Assembly: GCA_905331475.1 (NCBI GenBank)
Contig: CAJNYU010003584.1
Span: 1 to 64,000 of the forward strand
Length of the DNA: 64,000 nucleotides
DNA from: Rotaria socialis
Lineage: Eukaryota > Rotifera > Eurotatoria > Philodinida > Philodinidae
Reading direction: 5' to 3'
The notes beneath the pieces are model-generated. The model ran no database searches and was not told where the DNA came from. It worked only from the letters and a program-made list of their open reading frames with translations. Made by a program: the position numbers and the translations under genes. Of the stretch, positions 13,406-25,939 are shown piece by piece (the stretch's first letter is position 1; every line of letters begins with the position of its first letter).

Positions 13406-14820
13406 CTAATTGGGATCTTCCTATCAGTTTTCCTCAGTAGATTATATTGAGACAAAAATGAAATATCGATTTACGTTAGGGAAAAATCCATGCCTATGAA
13501 TTTATAATGAGTTCAAATGCTCGATTACAAAACAACAATGAAAGCATATTTTCCTTTCTAATCGAAGTTTACCGAGCTTGCGATCGTTTATTAATGTTTT
13601 TTCATTGGAAAAAGCTAATTTTCATGAGCACCAATAAGCAAATGTTTTCCAGTATGAACTCGTGGTAAAAACACCTCTTTTTATTGTACCTTATTAATTC
13701 TCACTGCTACTAAGTGAAGATTATGCACGGTACAGATAATATATTTTGGAAAATATTTCTGGTTTCTGGCTAAATACAGAAATTATAGGTCGAATTCGAG
13801 GTCAGATGATAATGGTTTTATTGATTTCTCAATCTCAATCCATGTTTTCGCATTTACTAGCAAATCAAATGACAAAATTTAGACTTTGAAATTCAATCCA
13901 ACAATAGATCGGATGATTCTTATGAAATGTCCTTGACATTTAAGTTCACAAGAATGTTGCTTTGTACGTAGGATATCTTATAGAACAACTACTTACAGTA
14001 TCTTCAAAATCCCTATTTATTAGTGGAAAAAAAGTAAAAATTGACAGGATTCAGCCAGGGACTAACTCTTCACCTTATTCGTTGCATATAACTATTTCTT
14101 CATTGAGACAATCAATCGCTATTTAGTGCGCAATTCCTTAGTTATCTTATTGAAGCTTGACATTGTTGCTGCATACATTCTCGTCAACAACGAGGACGAG
14201 TTACCCAAGCGATTTAAAATGAACAGAATCTGAGAGATACATTTCTCGCGCGAATGAAATTCTTCAATATAGGGAAGAGGACTTTCGTATGTATAATTTT
14301 GAACAATTAAAAAAGGAAAACAATTACCATCCTTTCTATGTATTACGCATATTCCACTGGTGAAGTCTAATGTCAACGAATGAGCGCTTTGACCGAACCC
14401 TGGCAAGTTTTACTTTTCACGTTTGTTTTCACAGCTAAATAGGACCTTTGACGGTATTGTACGTGGTTGTTTCGGTAAATTGAGTTACTATCGGATAGAA
14501 TTGATCGTTGAACACATTGTGCCGAAAGCTTCTAGAATATCTGTCTAAGATATCTTTCGTGATAATATATAAATATATCAAATTCACTCGTTTCTACCTG
14601 TTTATTTGATGTTCGTCTTCTTGTGTTTCACTGCCTTGCCGAAAAAAAAGATTACTCGAATAAGTAGGTGTATCTTTATATTTTTTCTAATTTTTTTTAT
14701 TCAGTATTAGATCTCAAAGATATCTGGTAATGACCATGTGAATTATAATCGAAATCTGTCGTATTCCGCATTGAATATAAACTGTTTGATTGCTAAGCAC
14801 ACCCTTACTCGTATGCATAA
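13406..14820. other. Gap without a supported gene
   Basis: AT-rich. A 95-residue frame on the minus strand (14119-14406) shows no family resemblance and I treat it as chance. No repeats were recognised. Confidence 0.4.
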
Positions 14821-15389
14821 CGGGTGATCGAAAAGTTTTCGCACAAAATTGAAATTCATATTTCTCCTGTTCTACTCATGCTTTGTTTCTGTTTTCTTAC
14901 ACAAAATACACACACTATGGACCTCTAAAGTTGCTTAATAAAATTATCGGAAATGGTTCTTTTATCTCAATGTTCTCCTAAAGTTATTCGAAGGTCCNCT
15001 TACTTTTCTGAAAAGTCTGTCTTTCATTGTCCAAATTTTGAAGGATGAAAAATATATTTTTGACAAAGCTCAGTATTTACTCATTCAATCATGGCGTAAA
15101 TTTTACAATATACATAATTTTTGCTTCTCTATCAAACCATGAAAAAATTTGAATGCTAAAATTTGAAGAGACCAGTCGCTCTTCAACATTCATCTTGTCC
15201 AAACGAAAAAAAGGACCTTCGAATAACTTTAGGAGAACATTGAGATAAAAGAACCATTTCCGATAATTTTATTAAGCAACTTTAGAGGTCCATAGTGTGT
15301 GTATTTTGTGTAAAAAAACAGAAGCAAAGCATGAGTAGAACAAGAGAAATATGAATTTCAATCTTGTGCAAAAACTTTTCGATTACCGC
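14821..15389. mobile_element. MITE with ~175-bp terminal inverted repeats
   Basis: The left arm 14821-14997 and the right arm 15213-15389 are near-perfect inverted copies, starting around GGTGATCGAAAAGTTTTCGC on the left. The ~215-bp centre codes for nothing. One unresolved base (n) sits at 14998, the inner edge of the left arm. The GATCGAAAAGTTTTCGCACAA-like end resembles mariner/Tc1 termini, so a mariner-derived non-autonomous element is my best guess. Left and right flanks offer TAA/TTA but no sure TSD. Confidence 0.85.
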
Positions 15390-16084
15390 TTAGCAGAATT
15401 TATTAATTTTCTGTCATTCTTCAAATAAACGAATGAAACTATTTGTCGTCGAAAGAGATTCTTAAGCAAGAGTGAAAGTGATCATGGCTTCTTTTCCCAC
15501 TCATATCTACACCTTCAATGTGGCTTAAAGAAACAAAGAACCGTCTGAGAAGCAGTTACACCTCTAGTTATCTATAAAAGATACTAACATGAGTGATGTT
15601 ACTTGATTTTCAGATAAAAAAGAAACTTCTAGATGACCCTTCGAAACAGCAATGTTTATCATGTTCTTTAATTTAACTGCTATCTTGAAAATTAACCTTT
15701 AACGTTTTATTTTATTGACGCAACAAACAGAGCAGACACTTGTCTAATGAAATCAGACATTGACCTATGATATTTTTCTGTAGACTGAATTATTTACATG
15801 TAAATTACGTGGCTTAAAAGGTCCATATTGGAGACTAGATATGTACAATATTGTTAGATACAATAGAAGGTATATCTATCTTACGTTGATTTTATCACTT
15901 TTAATGAGTTTCAAATATAAAAACAGATAAGACAAGAAGAAAACCCGATAATATTTTCCCAGCAACTTCTTGAAAACAAAAAACCCAAAATAAACCTTTT
16001 AAAAGAATTTATTAGCTGCATTCTTGTTCTTAGAACATCAAGAAATCTGTCATTCTTTTTAGATTGAACAATTTTTCTCTACTC

Positions 16085-17572
16085 ATGCTAGCTACCACGA
16101 CATTAATATTTATCTTTATTACAACAGTATATATATTATTACGTTATTCTACTCGAAAGAAAACATTTCCCGGTCCAAAACCTTTGATCAGCCTGCCAAA
16201 CTATTTCTTTGACACAATACTGACAATATCAAATAAAAAACTGCGAAATAACTTGCTAAATATTTTTTTCCCCGAATCGTTTCAATATACCGTACTAACA
16301 GTTCCATTAGCCTCTCAATATTATACGTCCAAATATGGTGATATTGTTCAAATAAATCTTTTTAATCAGCCAACAATAATAATATCAAACCCAGATTTTG
16401 CTGATTATATATTAAGACGTAATGGAAAAAATTATACATTAAGATTTGGTAATCCGTCAGGCTTAGAATATTTAGGCATGAAAAATAAAGGAATTATTTG
16501 GAATACAAATATTCAACGATGGAAATATCAACGTTTAAATTTCTTTCAAAAAGCTTTGAATACTAAACTATTAGATGATGCGAAATATGTTTCAAATGAT
16601 GCAGTTGATTATATATTAAAATATGTTGAAAAATATGAAGTTAAAAAAGATATTATTGATACAATGGACTTTTTACGTTCAATTACATTTACAATAACAT
16701 GCCATTTATTTCTTGATTTACCTATTGGCACTATTTCAATTGAAAAAACAAAATACTATGTTAACTCAGTTGTACAATATTTTAAAGCATGGGAATATTT
16801 TTTGTTAAAACCAACTCAATTTTATGATGAAACTCAGACAAGTCAACATGAAAAATCAATAGAGCAATTAAATAATGTTGTTAACGAATTAATATCTGAA
16901 CGAGAAATGAATAATAATAATAACAATAATTGTTTATTTATCAATTCACTATTAAATGCTCTTGATAATCAACAAATAACAAAAGAAGAAATGAATCAAT
17001 GTATATTAGAAATGTTGATTGCCGGTACAGATACATCATCTGTAACAATGTTCTATTTTCTTCTTGCACTTTGCGATCGAAAAGAACTAGAAGAACAATT
17101 ACGAAGAGAATTAAAAGAAAATTCTTATGAAACTCTTACAAATGGCTTAAAAGAATCAATGCGCTTTAAACCAGTGGGCCCTGTTATAATGCGATGTGCT
17201 ATTAATGATGATATTTATAATGATATTCCAATTAAAAATGGAACAAATATAATTATTAATTTAGCTGATATGCATAGACGAAATGAAAATTTTACACTTG
17301 GAAATCAATTTAATATAATTAATGTTGAAGATAAAGATTTATCGAATACGAACAATGAAAAAAATGTGTTTGTTCCATTTGGTGTCGGACCTAAAGAATG
17401 CGTTGGAAGATGGTTGGCTAAAGTTGAAATGGAAATTATAATTGAAAAATTAATTTTAAATTACTCATTTGAACGTGCTAATGGAACGAAAACATTAGAA
17501 GAATTACAAACAAGATGGGACATTGCACAACAACCTACGGATCCGGGATTTATGCTTATTCAAAAACGATAG
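16085..17572 (+). CDS. Cytochrome P450, CYP19 (aromatase)-like
   Basis: A single exon of 495 residues from the first ATG. The frame is open to a splice-acceptor-like TTTTTAG at 16062, so a short 5' exon or a trans-spliced leader is possible. An N-terminal membrane anchor is followed by FPGPKP. Full P450 core: I-helix AGTDTSS (Asp316-Thr317), ExxR as ESMR (Glu357), heme loop PFGVGPKECVG with Cys439. Several stretches read like vertebrate aromatase rather than generic P450s: NQCILEMLIA before the I-helix site, ESMRFKPVGPVIMR, NGTNIIINLADMHRRNENF, and GMKNKGIIWN. Human CYP19A1 is 503 residues with its heme Cys at 437. Differences are G-T in place of the aromatase A-P before Asp-Thr, and Lys in place of the heme-propionate Arg. 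A poly-Asn run lies near residue 278. Steroid aromatisation is not proven. Confidence 0.9.
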   Translation: MLATTTLIFIFITTVYILLRYSTRKKTFPGPKPLISLPNYFFDTILTISNKKLRNNLLNIFFPESFQYTVLTVPLASQYYTSKYGDIVQINLFNQPTIIISNPDFADYILRRNGKNYTLRFGNPSGLEYLGMKNKGIIWNTNIQRWKYQRLNFFQKALNTKLLDDAKYVSNDAVDYILKYVEKYEVKKDIIDTMDFLRSITFTITCHLFLDLPIGTISIEKTKYYVNSVVQYFKAWEYFLLKPTQFYDETQTSQHEKSIEQLNNVVNELISEREMNNNNNNNCLFINSLLNALDNQQITKEEMNQCILEMLIAGTDTSSVTMFYFLLALCDRKELEEQLRRELKENSYETLTNGLKESMRFKPVGPVIMRCAINDDIYNDIPIKNGTNIIINLADMHRRNENFTLGNQFNIINVEDKDLSNTNNEKNVFVPFGVGPKECVGRWLAKVEMEIIIEKLILNYSFERANGTKTLEELQTRWDIAQQPTDPGFMLIQKR

Positions 17573-17889
17573 ATCATCAATCAAAGATTTTATTTATTTC
17601 TATACTAACAGAATTTCGATGTTTTTTTTCTATTTAGATGAATCAAATCTATAAAAGTGTCCAAGCATTGTTTTTTTCTCGTGATTATGGAGAAACAGAA
17701 AAATAGGTCGCTGAATACTTGTGTTTATTGACAGAACGCAAACACTCTTGATGTCTCTTAGCAGACGGAATGATTCATAGATACGTTATTACTTTATTTC
17801 CAGTGGGAAAAAAATATCCTTGAATAAGAGATTCAGTTAATATTGCAGTACTGTACATTCTGAGATTCTATTACCAAATACTCTATTCA

Positions 17890-18085
17890 AAGTAAGTGTA
17901 ATCCAGCGCTGCCAATCGACCCCAAAAATTGTGATGCATTTTGCTGGCGCAATATTCGAGCAATCTAAGACATTCGTATGGATTTGTGGCAAACTGTGCC
18001 CCATCCTTAGAGCGTTCGAATGTTGCGTCAGCAAAATGTACCCCAATTTTTCGGGTCGGTTGGCAGCCCTGGTGTAATCAATACT
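17890..18085. repeat. Foldback element, ~195 bp
   Basis: The left arm (GTAATCCAGCGCTGCCAATC, CATTTTGCTGGCGCAA, ATTCGAGC) is repeated inverted in the right arm, which ends GGCAGCCCTGGTGTAAT. The ~35-bp centre includes TTTGTGGCAAACTG. It has overlapping frames on both strands only because it is a palindrome. The flanks (17573-17889 and 18086-19330) hold no gene that I can support; an 85-residue frame at 18838-19095 is unrecognised. Confidence 0.7.
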
Positions 18086-19332
18086 TAGACACCATATTGC
18101 ATTCTTGGTTGTTAAATAATTTACTGAATTTTCTGAATAGCATTTGTCACAAAACATACTTTTAAGTCATTTAAAAATGAAGTCTGTGTCACTTTTAGGG
18201 ATTAAATATTGTACGATGTTACCAATGAGCTATTTGTAAAAGATCTATTAGCTTACCAATGAACTACGAATGTTAATATTTTCTGAGATATGTACGAAAA
18301 CTAAGATTTTTTAGTGCTTTCACTTCTAAAATCTGAGATTTAATATTATAAATGAGAAGTTTAACTACGGAAGCATTCGTAGTTGCACATCATTGTTACG
18401 TTTTTCACTTCTCCATACATGACTCATTGTTGATATTGACTTCGTCCATGTGATTACTTCGATCTTTTTTTTCCTGAAATTTTTAAATAAGATCACGTGA
18501 TGGTACAAATCTAAATAGACAACTTAATAAAGATCATTGCTAACAGTGGTCTCGTTTCCACCTTCGTTTTCTAAATATATGTTGCTTCTATTAGCTGTGT
18601 ACAGTGTGAAAAAAAATTCTAACTTTTTGAAATATAATACTATTCAACATTTATGCAATGATTTATTACTATCTTTCTGACTATTAGGGGTATGGCAGTT
18701 CAATTTTAGTTCCTATCAAAAGAACTGTTCAGACAGTTCCTTAGATCTGCTCTGACTATATATCAAGTTTCGTAATCGTTCTATAGTTTCTATAAATATA
18801 TAGCTACCTGCTATCGTTACGTCCATAATGACAAAGAATGGGAGCTAGTGATACTCTATCCATATTTTATATCTATCGACATATTTACTATGGGATCATT
18901 AGTTCGTGTCAAAAGATACTAAAAGCGACTAAGAAGAAGGATAATCTTGGCATTGAGAAAGCTACTATTTGGATTGATGGTACTAATAATAAAAGTAAGA
19001 TTATTATTGAGGAACTATTGGAAGTTACAGAGGAATTGATTGATATTGAAAGGAAAACAAAAACTACAGCTCATTCAAATACTGCTCTGAAGTAAAAGAA
19101 AAACATTTTCATTCGTAATTTATACATTTGTATATATTTTTTATGCAGTTTTTTATGCAGTTTTTAATGCGGTGCGAAGCAGCAGTGGGCAGAATTCCAA
19201 AAAAGGTAATTTCCTAGCTAAAAATGCATATTTCGGAAATTACACAAGAGAAAAAGTCAGCTTTTCGTAAATATCAGAAACTTTCGAAATTACTAAAATA
19301 TTCTTTACCATACAGAGAAATCAAAATTAAGT

Positions 19333-19830
19333 AATTTCCTGGAAATTTCTATAAATTCTATGTTAATATCGTATACGTTCAAGCCTAAATATGTATATAG
19401 ATTTGAAGACCCTACCCCGAGAATGAGAAGAATTTATCGTAATTACGGTAATTACCTGGAAATTACGGAAATTTCTATAATTTCTATATTAATATCGTAT
19501 AGGTTTAAGACTAAATATGTCTATAGATTTGGAGACCCCACCCCAGGAATGAGAAGAATTTATGGTAATTTCGGTAACTGCCTGGAAATTACGGTATTTA
19601 CGGAAATTTCTATAATTTCTATATAAATATCTTATAGGGTTAAGACTAAATATGTCTACAGATTTGAAGACCCTACCCCAAGAATAAAAAGAATTTGTTG
19701 AAATTTCCGTAAATACCGTAATTTCCAGGTGATTATCGAAATTACCATAAATTCTTCTCATTCTTGGGGTAGGGTCTCCAAATCTATAGTCTTAAACCTA
19801 TACGATATTAATAAAGAAATTTCCGAAATT
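19333..19830. repeat. Repeat array: three direct and one inverted ~120-bp units
   Basis: Units begin near 19338, 19455 and 19581. Each carries CCTGGAAATT, TATAATTTCTATAT, AAGACTAAATATGTCTA and GACCCTACCCC. A fourth unit runs inverted from about 19700 to 19830 (GGGGTAGGGTCTCCAAATC). The flanks from 19200 to 20040 keep scattered GGAAATTAC words. Both strands carry open frames that are only the repeat read through, so I do not call genes. Confidence 0.8.
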
Positions 19831-20082
19831 CTCGAAAATTTCTTTTTGGATGTGAAGCTGATTTCTGAAATTCCATAGATGTTTTGTTGGGTGGTATTTC
19901 AAAATATGGTAATTTCTGAGAATTCACTTTTTCAGGTAATGGTAATTGCGGAAGTTTCAAGGAAATTTCTGTTTGTACACTCTGATGTCTTTTAATAGTT
20001 TGTTAGAAATTCGGTATTTTCGGAAATTTACTTTTTCGGAAATCTGAACATACCTCGACTAACGAACATAGAAAAAAGTTCG

Positions 20083-20155
20083 AGCTGTGTTTAGCTCAGA
20101 GCTAGTTGTGTTCGGTTCGTAATCGACTGGTCGTATGTTCAAATCTTGGTTCAAG
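20083..20155 (+). repeat. tRNA-like segment (pseudo-tRNA or SINE head), first
   Basis: TTAGCTCAG is an A-box-like word. GTTCGTAATCGAC resembles an anticodon arm with CGT in the loop, and GGTCGTATGTTCAAATC resembles the variable/T region of eukaryotic tRNAs. The D-stem and the 3' half do not pair well, so it is decayed or only tRNA-derived. Confidence 0.35.
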
Positions 20156-20175
20156 TTGTCATTGGAAACATTACC

Positions 20176-20250
20176 ACTCTGTTGCTCACAATATTTGAGT
20201 ATTATATCATAGCTCGATATGATACGTCGGTTCGATTCCGACATAGAGTG
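20176..20250 (+). repeat. tRNA-like cloverleaf with an unusual anticodon arm
   Basis: A 7-bp acceptor stem (ACTCTGT with ATAGAGT, one G-T pair) is followed by TG and a perfect 4-bp D-arm (CTCA/TGAG with a 7-nt loop). The T-arm is perfect at 20226-20242 (GTCGG, TTCGATT, CCGAC). The middle hairpin is TATCATA/TATGATA with a 6-nt loop GCTCGA, so no normal 7-nt anticodon loop forms. Length 74 nt. Possibly a tRNA relic or part of a tRNA-derived SINE. Confidence 0.4.
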
Positions 20251-20550
20251 ATGGTTACCTTTTAATTTTTTTGAGAAAAAATAGTAAACGCGTCAAAACC
20301 CGTTTATCTCATAACCACATCCAAACGCAGCAAAGCACAAAAACGAGTCGTAACTCGTCTGCAAAATATACGAGTTTGCGCGGGCTTAGTTTTTTGAACG
20401 CGTTCACACGCCAGAAAATATTGCTTTTTGGATGCGCTTAAACGCATCAAGTTGCATAGCTTATAGACGCTCTAAGACGCGTTCAAGGTCTAAAAATGGC
20501 TACATGGGCTGTTTAATCTTATTTAATTTGAGATCCTGAATATTTCTGAA

Positions 20551-20785
20551 GGTGGACACGGTGTACTTCAAGTCGAAAAGTACATCAAAGTACAAAAGTA
20601 GTTCGAAGTAACTTAAAGCAGTTTAAAGTAGCGTAGAGTAGCGTAAAATAGCGTAAATTAGTTTAAAGTGGTTCAAAGTAGTTTAAAGTACTTCGAGGTT
20701 CCTGTAAAGTAGCTTGAAAGTAGCTTAAAGTACTTTAAAGTAGCCAAAGCTACTTCAAGTACAAAAGTCCACCGTTTCCCCCTTG
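20551..20785. repeat. Minisatellite of ~11-bp GTTTAAAGTAG units
   Basis: About 16 imperfect copies of (T/C)(T)AAAGTAG-type units lie between inverted GGTGGAC (20551) and GTCCACC (20766) words. The array ends in CCACCGTTTCCCCCTTG, the same tail as the unrelated minisatellite at 268-359. The preceding 20280-20500 is rich in AACGCGT-like words. Confidence 0.7.
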
Positions 20786-21020
20786 GGTAATTCTCCAATT
20801 ATTTACAAGTATAACCAATTTGATCAAAGATGACTGATAGATTAAGATCATTAGGTTATAGAATCTATTCTTGAATCTAAAATCTTTTTTCATCAAGTGA
20901 CAAAGCTTGGTGACGTGGATCATTTTTTCATCCACATCCGTATATGAATAATATATATCATAAATTTATTATACGCCGTGTTTAATATACAAAACATTAC
21001 AATATTAAAATTTTCACTTA

Positions 21021-22079
21021 TCAATTCTTCTTTCGTTGTCTTTTAGACTTATTTTTATTTCTATTTTTATTTACTGGCTGTGCTAGTTGACTGGGAATAC
21101 AGTCATGATGCTGAGACTGAGCGAGAGTTGCAGGTAGAGTTTTTGGCTTTTGTGCTTGCGTTCTTGGCCAGTTTAATTTAGACAAATCAGGTGGCGGTTG
21201 TGGTCGTCGCAGTCGTTGTCGTCGTTGTCGTCGTGATTGTGGCGATAGTGGTGGTCGCTGCTTATCAAACAATCCTGGTCCAATATTATCTAGGCTTGAA
21301 AATTCATTAATTAAATATTTATTTGATGGTCTGTTGCAACGATTGGCTGGTATTGAATAAATAAATATACGTTGGTTACAATATCTAAGTAGTATCTTGT
21401 GATTATTACACGAAACGGAACGAGCAGAAGCTATGGCTGCCTCAGGAAAGTATAAGCACTTGTTTAAGAGAAAATTGGTTTGCCATGTACATTTGGCTAC
21501 ATCTCTAACAGTAGAAACTTCATCATGTTTTTTGTGATATCCGTACGTAGTCATATATTTATATGGACGTGATATTTTTCTCTCATCACGAATAGGCTTC
21601 AATTTGCTTTTGACTATTGAAGCAATTCGGTTCCTAAATTGATTTCGAAGTCGTTCCATCATTTTTTTTCTTCTGTATTCAGATGACGATCGTTTTTGTT
21701 GACGATAAAGTGAGACCCAGGGATGACGACGCCGATATACGATTTCTTGCCGTATATAATTCAATATTGTATTCGTTTTCTTTGATTTCCTATCGATTTC
21801 GTACCATTTTTTACGAGGAGTCTTTTTCTTCTTGATGTATGCGGATAGTTGAATTGGTTCTAAAATACATAAACCAGAAAATCTTGTGAGGAGTTGCGGT
21901 TTTTTCTAAGATTATGCTCAAAGCTTGTGTGCTGACCTTACATAAATATATGAGGTCTTGCATTTTGAACTAAATTTTGTCAACGAAGAGCGAGAACGTG
22001 ATCTAGTAAAACCAACTTTGTTTTTTGTCAGAAGATGAGAACATTGAATCCTACGATATTTAAAAGATGTAAAACTCAT
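21021..22079 (-). CDS. Basic protein of unknown function
   Basis: Two exons on the minus strand, 22079-21942 and 21905-21021, join in phase 0 across a very short 36-nt GT..AG intron to give 340 residues. Without the intron the frame stops within 9 codons of the donor; a second AG nearer the coding region breaks frame. The protein is rich in Arg/Lys throughout (YRRRHPW, SRPYKYM), with an RSRSRS run near residue 28. Its last ~90 residues are low-complexity (PQSRRQRRQRLRRPQPPP, then NKNRNKNKSKRQRKKN). The tail suggests RNA/DNA binding or nuclear location, nothing more. I do not recognise the family, and an orphan or decayed gene is possible. Confidence 0.5.
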
Positions 22080-23382
22080 TCAAACCCTATCATGTCCTGC
22101 TTATTAATCCAATTGTTACGAAGAAATCATTACAGCACACACACACTCACACACACAAAGTCTAGCCACGTAGGCCTTTAGAACTAATGATTGTCATAGA
22201 TAGTTATATATTTCCTATTTTGACCGCGATAGTGTTAATAAGCTTATAGTTATTTGTTAGGATCTATACCGATCTATGCTGATAAATGATTCGAAAGGTC
22301 CGCACTCTGAAAAACTAGGTACCATACAGAACCATTTTTGCAACGGAGTCGAAACATTTTTTGAGGTTTTGTAAAGATCCAAGATGTATTCACAATGACT
22401 GCCACATCTCTTGGAATATTTTTGAAAGACTTCAAGGTTTACACACAAAACATTTAAAGGGTTTCGATTTCGTTGAAAATTTTAAAACATTTTTAAAGTT
22501 TCACATTTTGTACCGAACTCTTTTTAAGTTCTGTAGAGTGCACCAAGTTAGCTTTGGTTCCGAATGGTAACTTTTTTTCCACAGTACGTCTTCTCTATCT
22601 CTATCATCTGAAAAACAGCTAAATTATAAATATGAGTGTTCATCAATAATTCGATAGATACCATTTTTTTTGAAATTGGATGTTGCTTCATTTTTGTGAA
22701 CGCCTTGATTTTCGTGTGCACTATAGCTCTTACATGAACCATGGTCTCTTGGCTATTAGTTACAACCCAAAGGCGAGCATTATTATCGACGTATGCATTT
22801 ACAACGTGTTGAATTAATTGCAAATTTCTGCAGACGTTGGTAAAATATTTTCTCCATTTTTTTATGTAAGGCAGTTGAAATGAATAAGTATTTCTAAAAT
22901 AGTTCATGGTACCTGATACAAATGTTGAAGCAGTTGGATTCTATGAATTTGCTGGTACATATGTAGAACAAGCACACCCTAACAATGAAATCAATATCTA
23001 TTGGCTTATGAGCACACCATCAGTAATAGAGAGAGAGAGAGAGAAAATTCAGAATAGATGTCCTATGTGAACGAAGGAAGGGAGCGTATATATAAGAAAT
23101 ACTTCTGAAGAGACTAATTAATTTCAAAGAGAGGGAATGTTGGAATATTAGTTAAATAAATATTCAGCTGCCAATAAAAGTTAATCATCTAAAGGAATGA
23201 AGAGAAAAACAAAATAACTGCTGACCTTACTATAAAAGATATTCTAATAATAATAATAATAATAAAATCTATTTATATTTCAATAATTTTTCTGCAGCAA
23301 CAGAGAGAACTATATAAGTAGGATACGATGGAATATCAAATTCATTCGTTGTATATTATCATATTTACTCTTGTAATAAATT
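22080..23382. other. Gap; one weak minus-strand frame
   Basis: A 119-residue frame at 22907-22548 (minus) has no recognisable motif. Short (GA)n at about 23028-23044 and (AAT)n at 23248-23266. Otherwise nothing seen. Confidence 0.35.
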
Positions 23383-24220
23383 ATGGCTACTTTTATTGAT
23401 GTTGAAGATATTGACACCATGAATCTTAGAATGTTTCATGAATTAGCTATAACTCAATTTAATATCATACAATTTCTTCAACATTTACAACTAGGGGTGT
23501 CACATTTTAATTTTAATTAAATTTTGAAAACTAGTAGATAAACATAGTTTTTGACTTGATTGCTACTATTTAAAGTCAAATTTGAGTATGTTTCCTGTTT
23601 TCTAAAGTTAAAGCTAGCCATTCTTCTACGAATTTTGACTATTGTGAACAAATATTAACCTAAAATACTAGGTCTTCCTTTCATTTAGTATTTACTACTG
23701 TTAAAGTCACATATTTTCCTCGTAGCAATGATGCGCATCCATCCAAACAATTTATTAAATTTTAAATTTTTATTTTAAAAAATTAAATTTTTATTTTAAA
23801 AAATTAAATTTTTATTAAATTTAGATTTAAATTTTTGTATAAGAAAAATTTTTATTTATTTTAAATTTAACTTTATAGAATTTAATTTTAAATTAAATTA
23901 ACTTTTCACGAAGTTAAATTTAAATAAAATAAACTGTAAATTGACACCCCTATTTACAACTTTTACCAACAAAACTAAAAGATACTGATGGTTGCAATAA
24001 AAAATGCAATGATTGGTATCTTGCATACGTAGAGAAAAGGGGTGATGAAGGTATATGAATCTGAAACGAATGCTAATTAAATAATTAATCTCTCTCTCTC
24101 TCTCTCTAGGATATCTTTTTCGTTGTCGTCAATGTAAGAGTACAAGATCCATATGAAATGGGACATTTTTCGCAAATTCTAAATTAAGTTTGAGACAAAT
24201 ATTCGGATTAATGGGAGAGC
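23383..24220 (+). mobile_element. Merlin/ISXO2-type transposase remnant
   Basis: An ATG at 23383 starts MATFIDVEDIDTMNLRMF, and the frame continues after a 461-bp insertion with KLKDTDGCNKKCNDWYLAYV. It then continues across a (CT)n-rich intron-like gap at about 24048-24109 to YLFRCRQCKSTRSI and FFANSKLSLRQIFGL. The Cys pairs followed by RSIR/FF..SKL..LRQI are the N-terminal zinc-binding part of ISXO2-like (IS1595/Merlin) transposases. A stop follows RSI, and the DDE part is missing or unrecognisable, so this is a dead fragment. Confidence 0.65.
23492..23952. mobile_element. hAT-type MITE inserted in the Merlin transposase
   Basis: 461 bp, ends TAGGGGTGTCAC... and ...TTGACACCCCTA (inverted), flanked by a perfect 8-bp duplication TTTACAAC at 23484-23491 and 23953-23960. 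An 8-bp TSD and a TA/CAGGGGTG-type terminus are hallmarks of the hAT superfamily. The body is almost pure A/T (TTTAAATTTTTATT-like) and has no coding capacity. Confidence 0.9.
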
Positions 24221-24427
24221 GAAAATTGGTCGCGATTAATTGGTCGATACGACAATTGGTGGAGAAACGTATAATAATATTATTAGTTTGCTTCTATCAA
24301 AAATAGAAACTGATACTCAGTAGAATTATGAATAATTTCTACCTTTATTGTGATACAATTATAGAATTACTCACACTCAAAACGAATAATTGACGAACAA
24401 AAGAGTAAGATATGAGAAAAAAAGAAT

Positions 24428-25939
24428 TCACAAATTATGAGCAAGTCCTTCTAATTGCTGTAGAATAGATGGTAGTGGGTGCATAATTAAATGGCGTAGC
24501 CGTGCACTATAATTTAAATATTTTTTATTTGGTTCGACTTTTTCACCACAATTCAGCTTGATCAATTCACAGTGGATATAATGTTCTTCGCTTTTTAAAT
24601 TATTAATGAAGGACCAAAGTGTAGGATGTTGACATTGCATAATAGAGCTTAAGCGGCGATGCCAAGCCTCATTTGAATTGTTATAGTCCGCATTAAACGA
24701 TCAGTTGTGCTTTGATGCATGTTTCATAATTCGATTTCAAATATTGGTTTTGCTCTTCCTTGTGTACGATTTCTACCAACATATGTATTTTCAAAATAAT
24801 CTAATAATGGATGTAACATTTGTGGTAATGAATTGTACAGGTCATAAAAACCTTGACGAGCATCATTCGGTTGAAGAAATGCAAGAGCAGCAATTTGATT
24901 AATATGATGAGCAAATACTGGATCTTGTTCATAATTTGTTTTGAAGCCTATAAGTCCTGAAGAAAACAAAACAAATTTTAATCTTTTATCTATCAAGAAG
25001 TTTCAATTACTGACTTGTACTTTACGTTGAATACTATTTTGTAGATGAAAAAACCAACCGAACATTATTGATGAATTTGTTGTTGTTGCAAATTTATCAC
25101 CGAATGCATTTATTGATGCAAGTTCGAAGTTCATCATTATAAATTTTGGACTCCATAATGGACAAATTTCCGATAATTTATCAATAAGACGCCGATAAGT
25201 TTGTTGAGTTTTGTTTGGTAATAATGCGAATACGACAGGTAAAACAGCATTTCGATAAACCACGTACGTAGCGTATAATTGATAAAAAATCGATGGTGTT
25301 ACCTAAAGAGTTTAATTTATTAAATAAAATTATATAGCATCGGGAAAAATGTACAGATCTTGAAGGTTCCATCGATTAATAATTGTTCGCAACTTTCAAG
25401 AAGTTGAAGTTGTTCAGCTGATGCAAATATAATATACGATCATTGCCTGGACCAGAATCAAATTGTAGAAATATACTGTTTCATTTTGTTGCTGTTAATT
25501 TGTCCGGAATCAGATTAAATGTTTTATCATGTGGAATTTCTGGTAAATCATTTTTTCCCCGACGATTTTGAATATTTCGTTTAACATGTTTAAAATCAGG
25601 AAGACTAGCTACAGCATTATCAGATAAATTCGTGAGACAATAATCAATAACATTTTGTGTAGTTTCGTTTGAATTAAGTGCTCGGTGACGAATTTTTTCT
25701 TCAAATATTCGAATTTCAGTTGAAACGGAATTACCAGGATGATTATGATTATCGTTTTCATGTAATAATGTTGTATGAGTACAGTTAGTGTGAATTCGTC
25801 CTTTACATTTAAATTTTCGAACATGTTCATATTTCCAATAAGTTTTATCATTAGTTGTTTTATCGATAGTATAAGTAAAGCCTTTACAAATTAATAAAGG
25901 TTTGTTCTTTTCTGTTGTACTGAATGTAAACGTTGACAT
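24428..25939 (-). mobile_element. FLYWCH + MULE transposase gene, broken
   Basis: Read on the minus strand from 25939. Residues 1-75 form a FLYWCH-type zinc finger (LLICKGFTYTIDK, YWKYEHVRKFKCKGRIHT, then HNH). Next come a MULE-type core (ASAEQLQLLESCEQLLIDGT then FYQLYATYVVYRNAVLPV), LWSPKFIMMNFELASINAFG, the C-terminal YFENTYVGR, and a conserved NSNEAWHRRL/HPTLW end near 24640. The pieces lie in different frames: a stop follows KLTATK at 25481, the frame shifts before ASAEQ, and later joins do not keep frame under GT..AG rules. I therefore read it as a decayed Mutator-like transposase or domesticated relative. Terminal inverted repeats were not found. Confidence 0.75.
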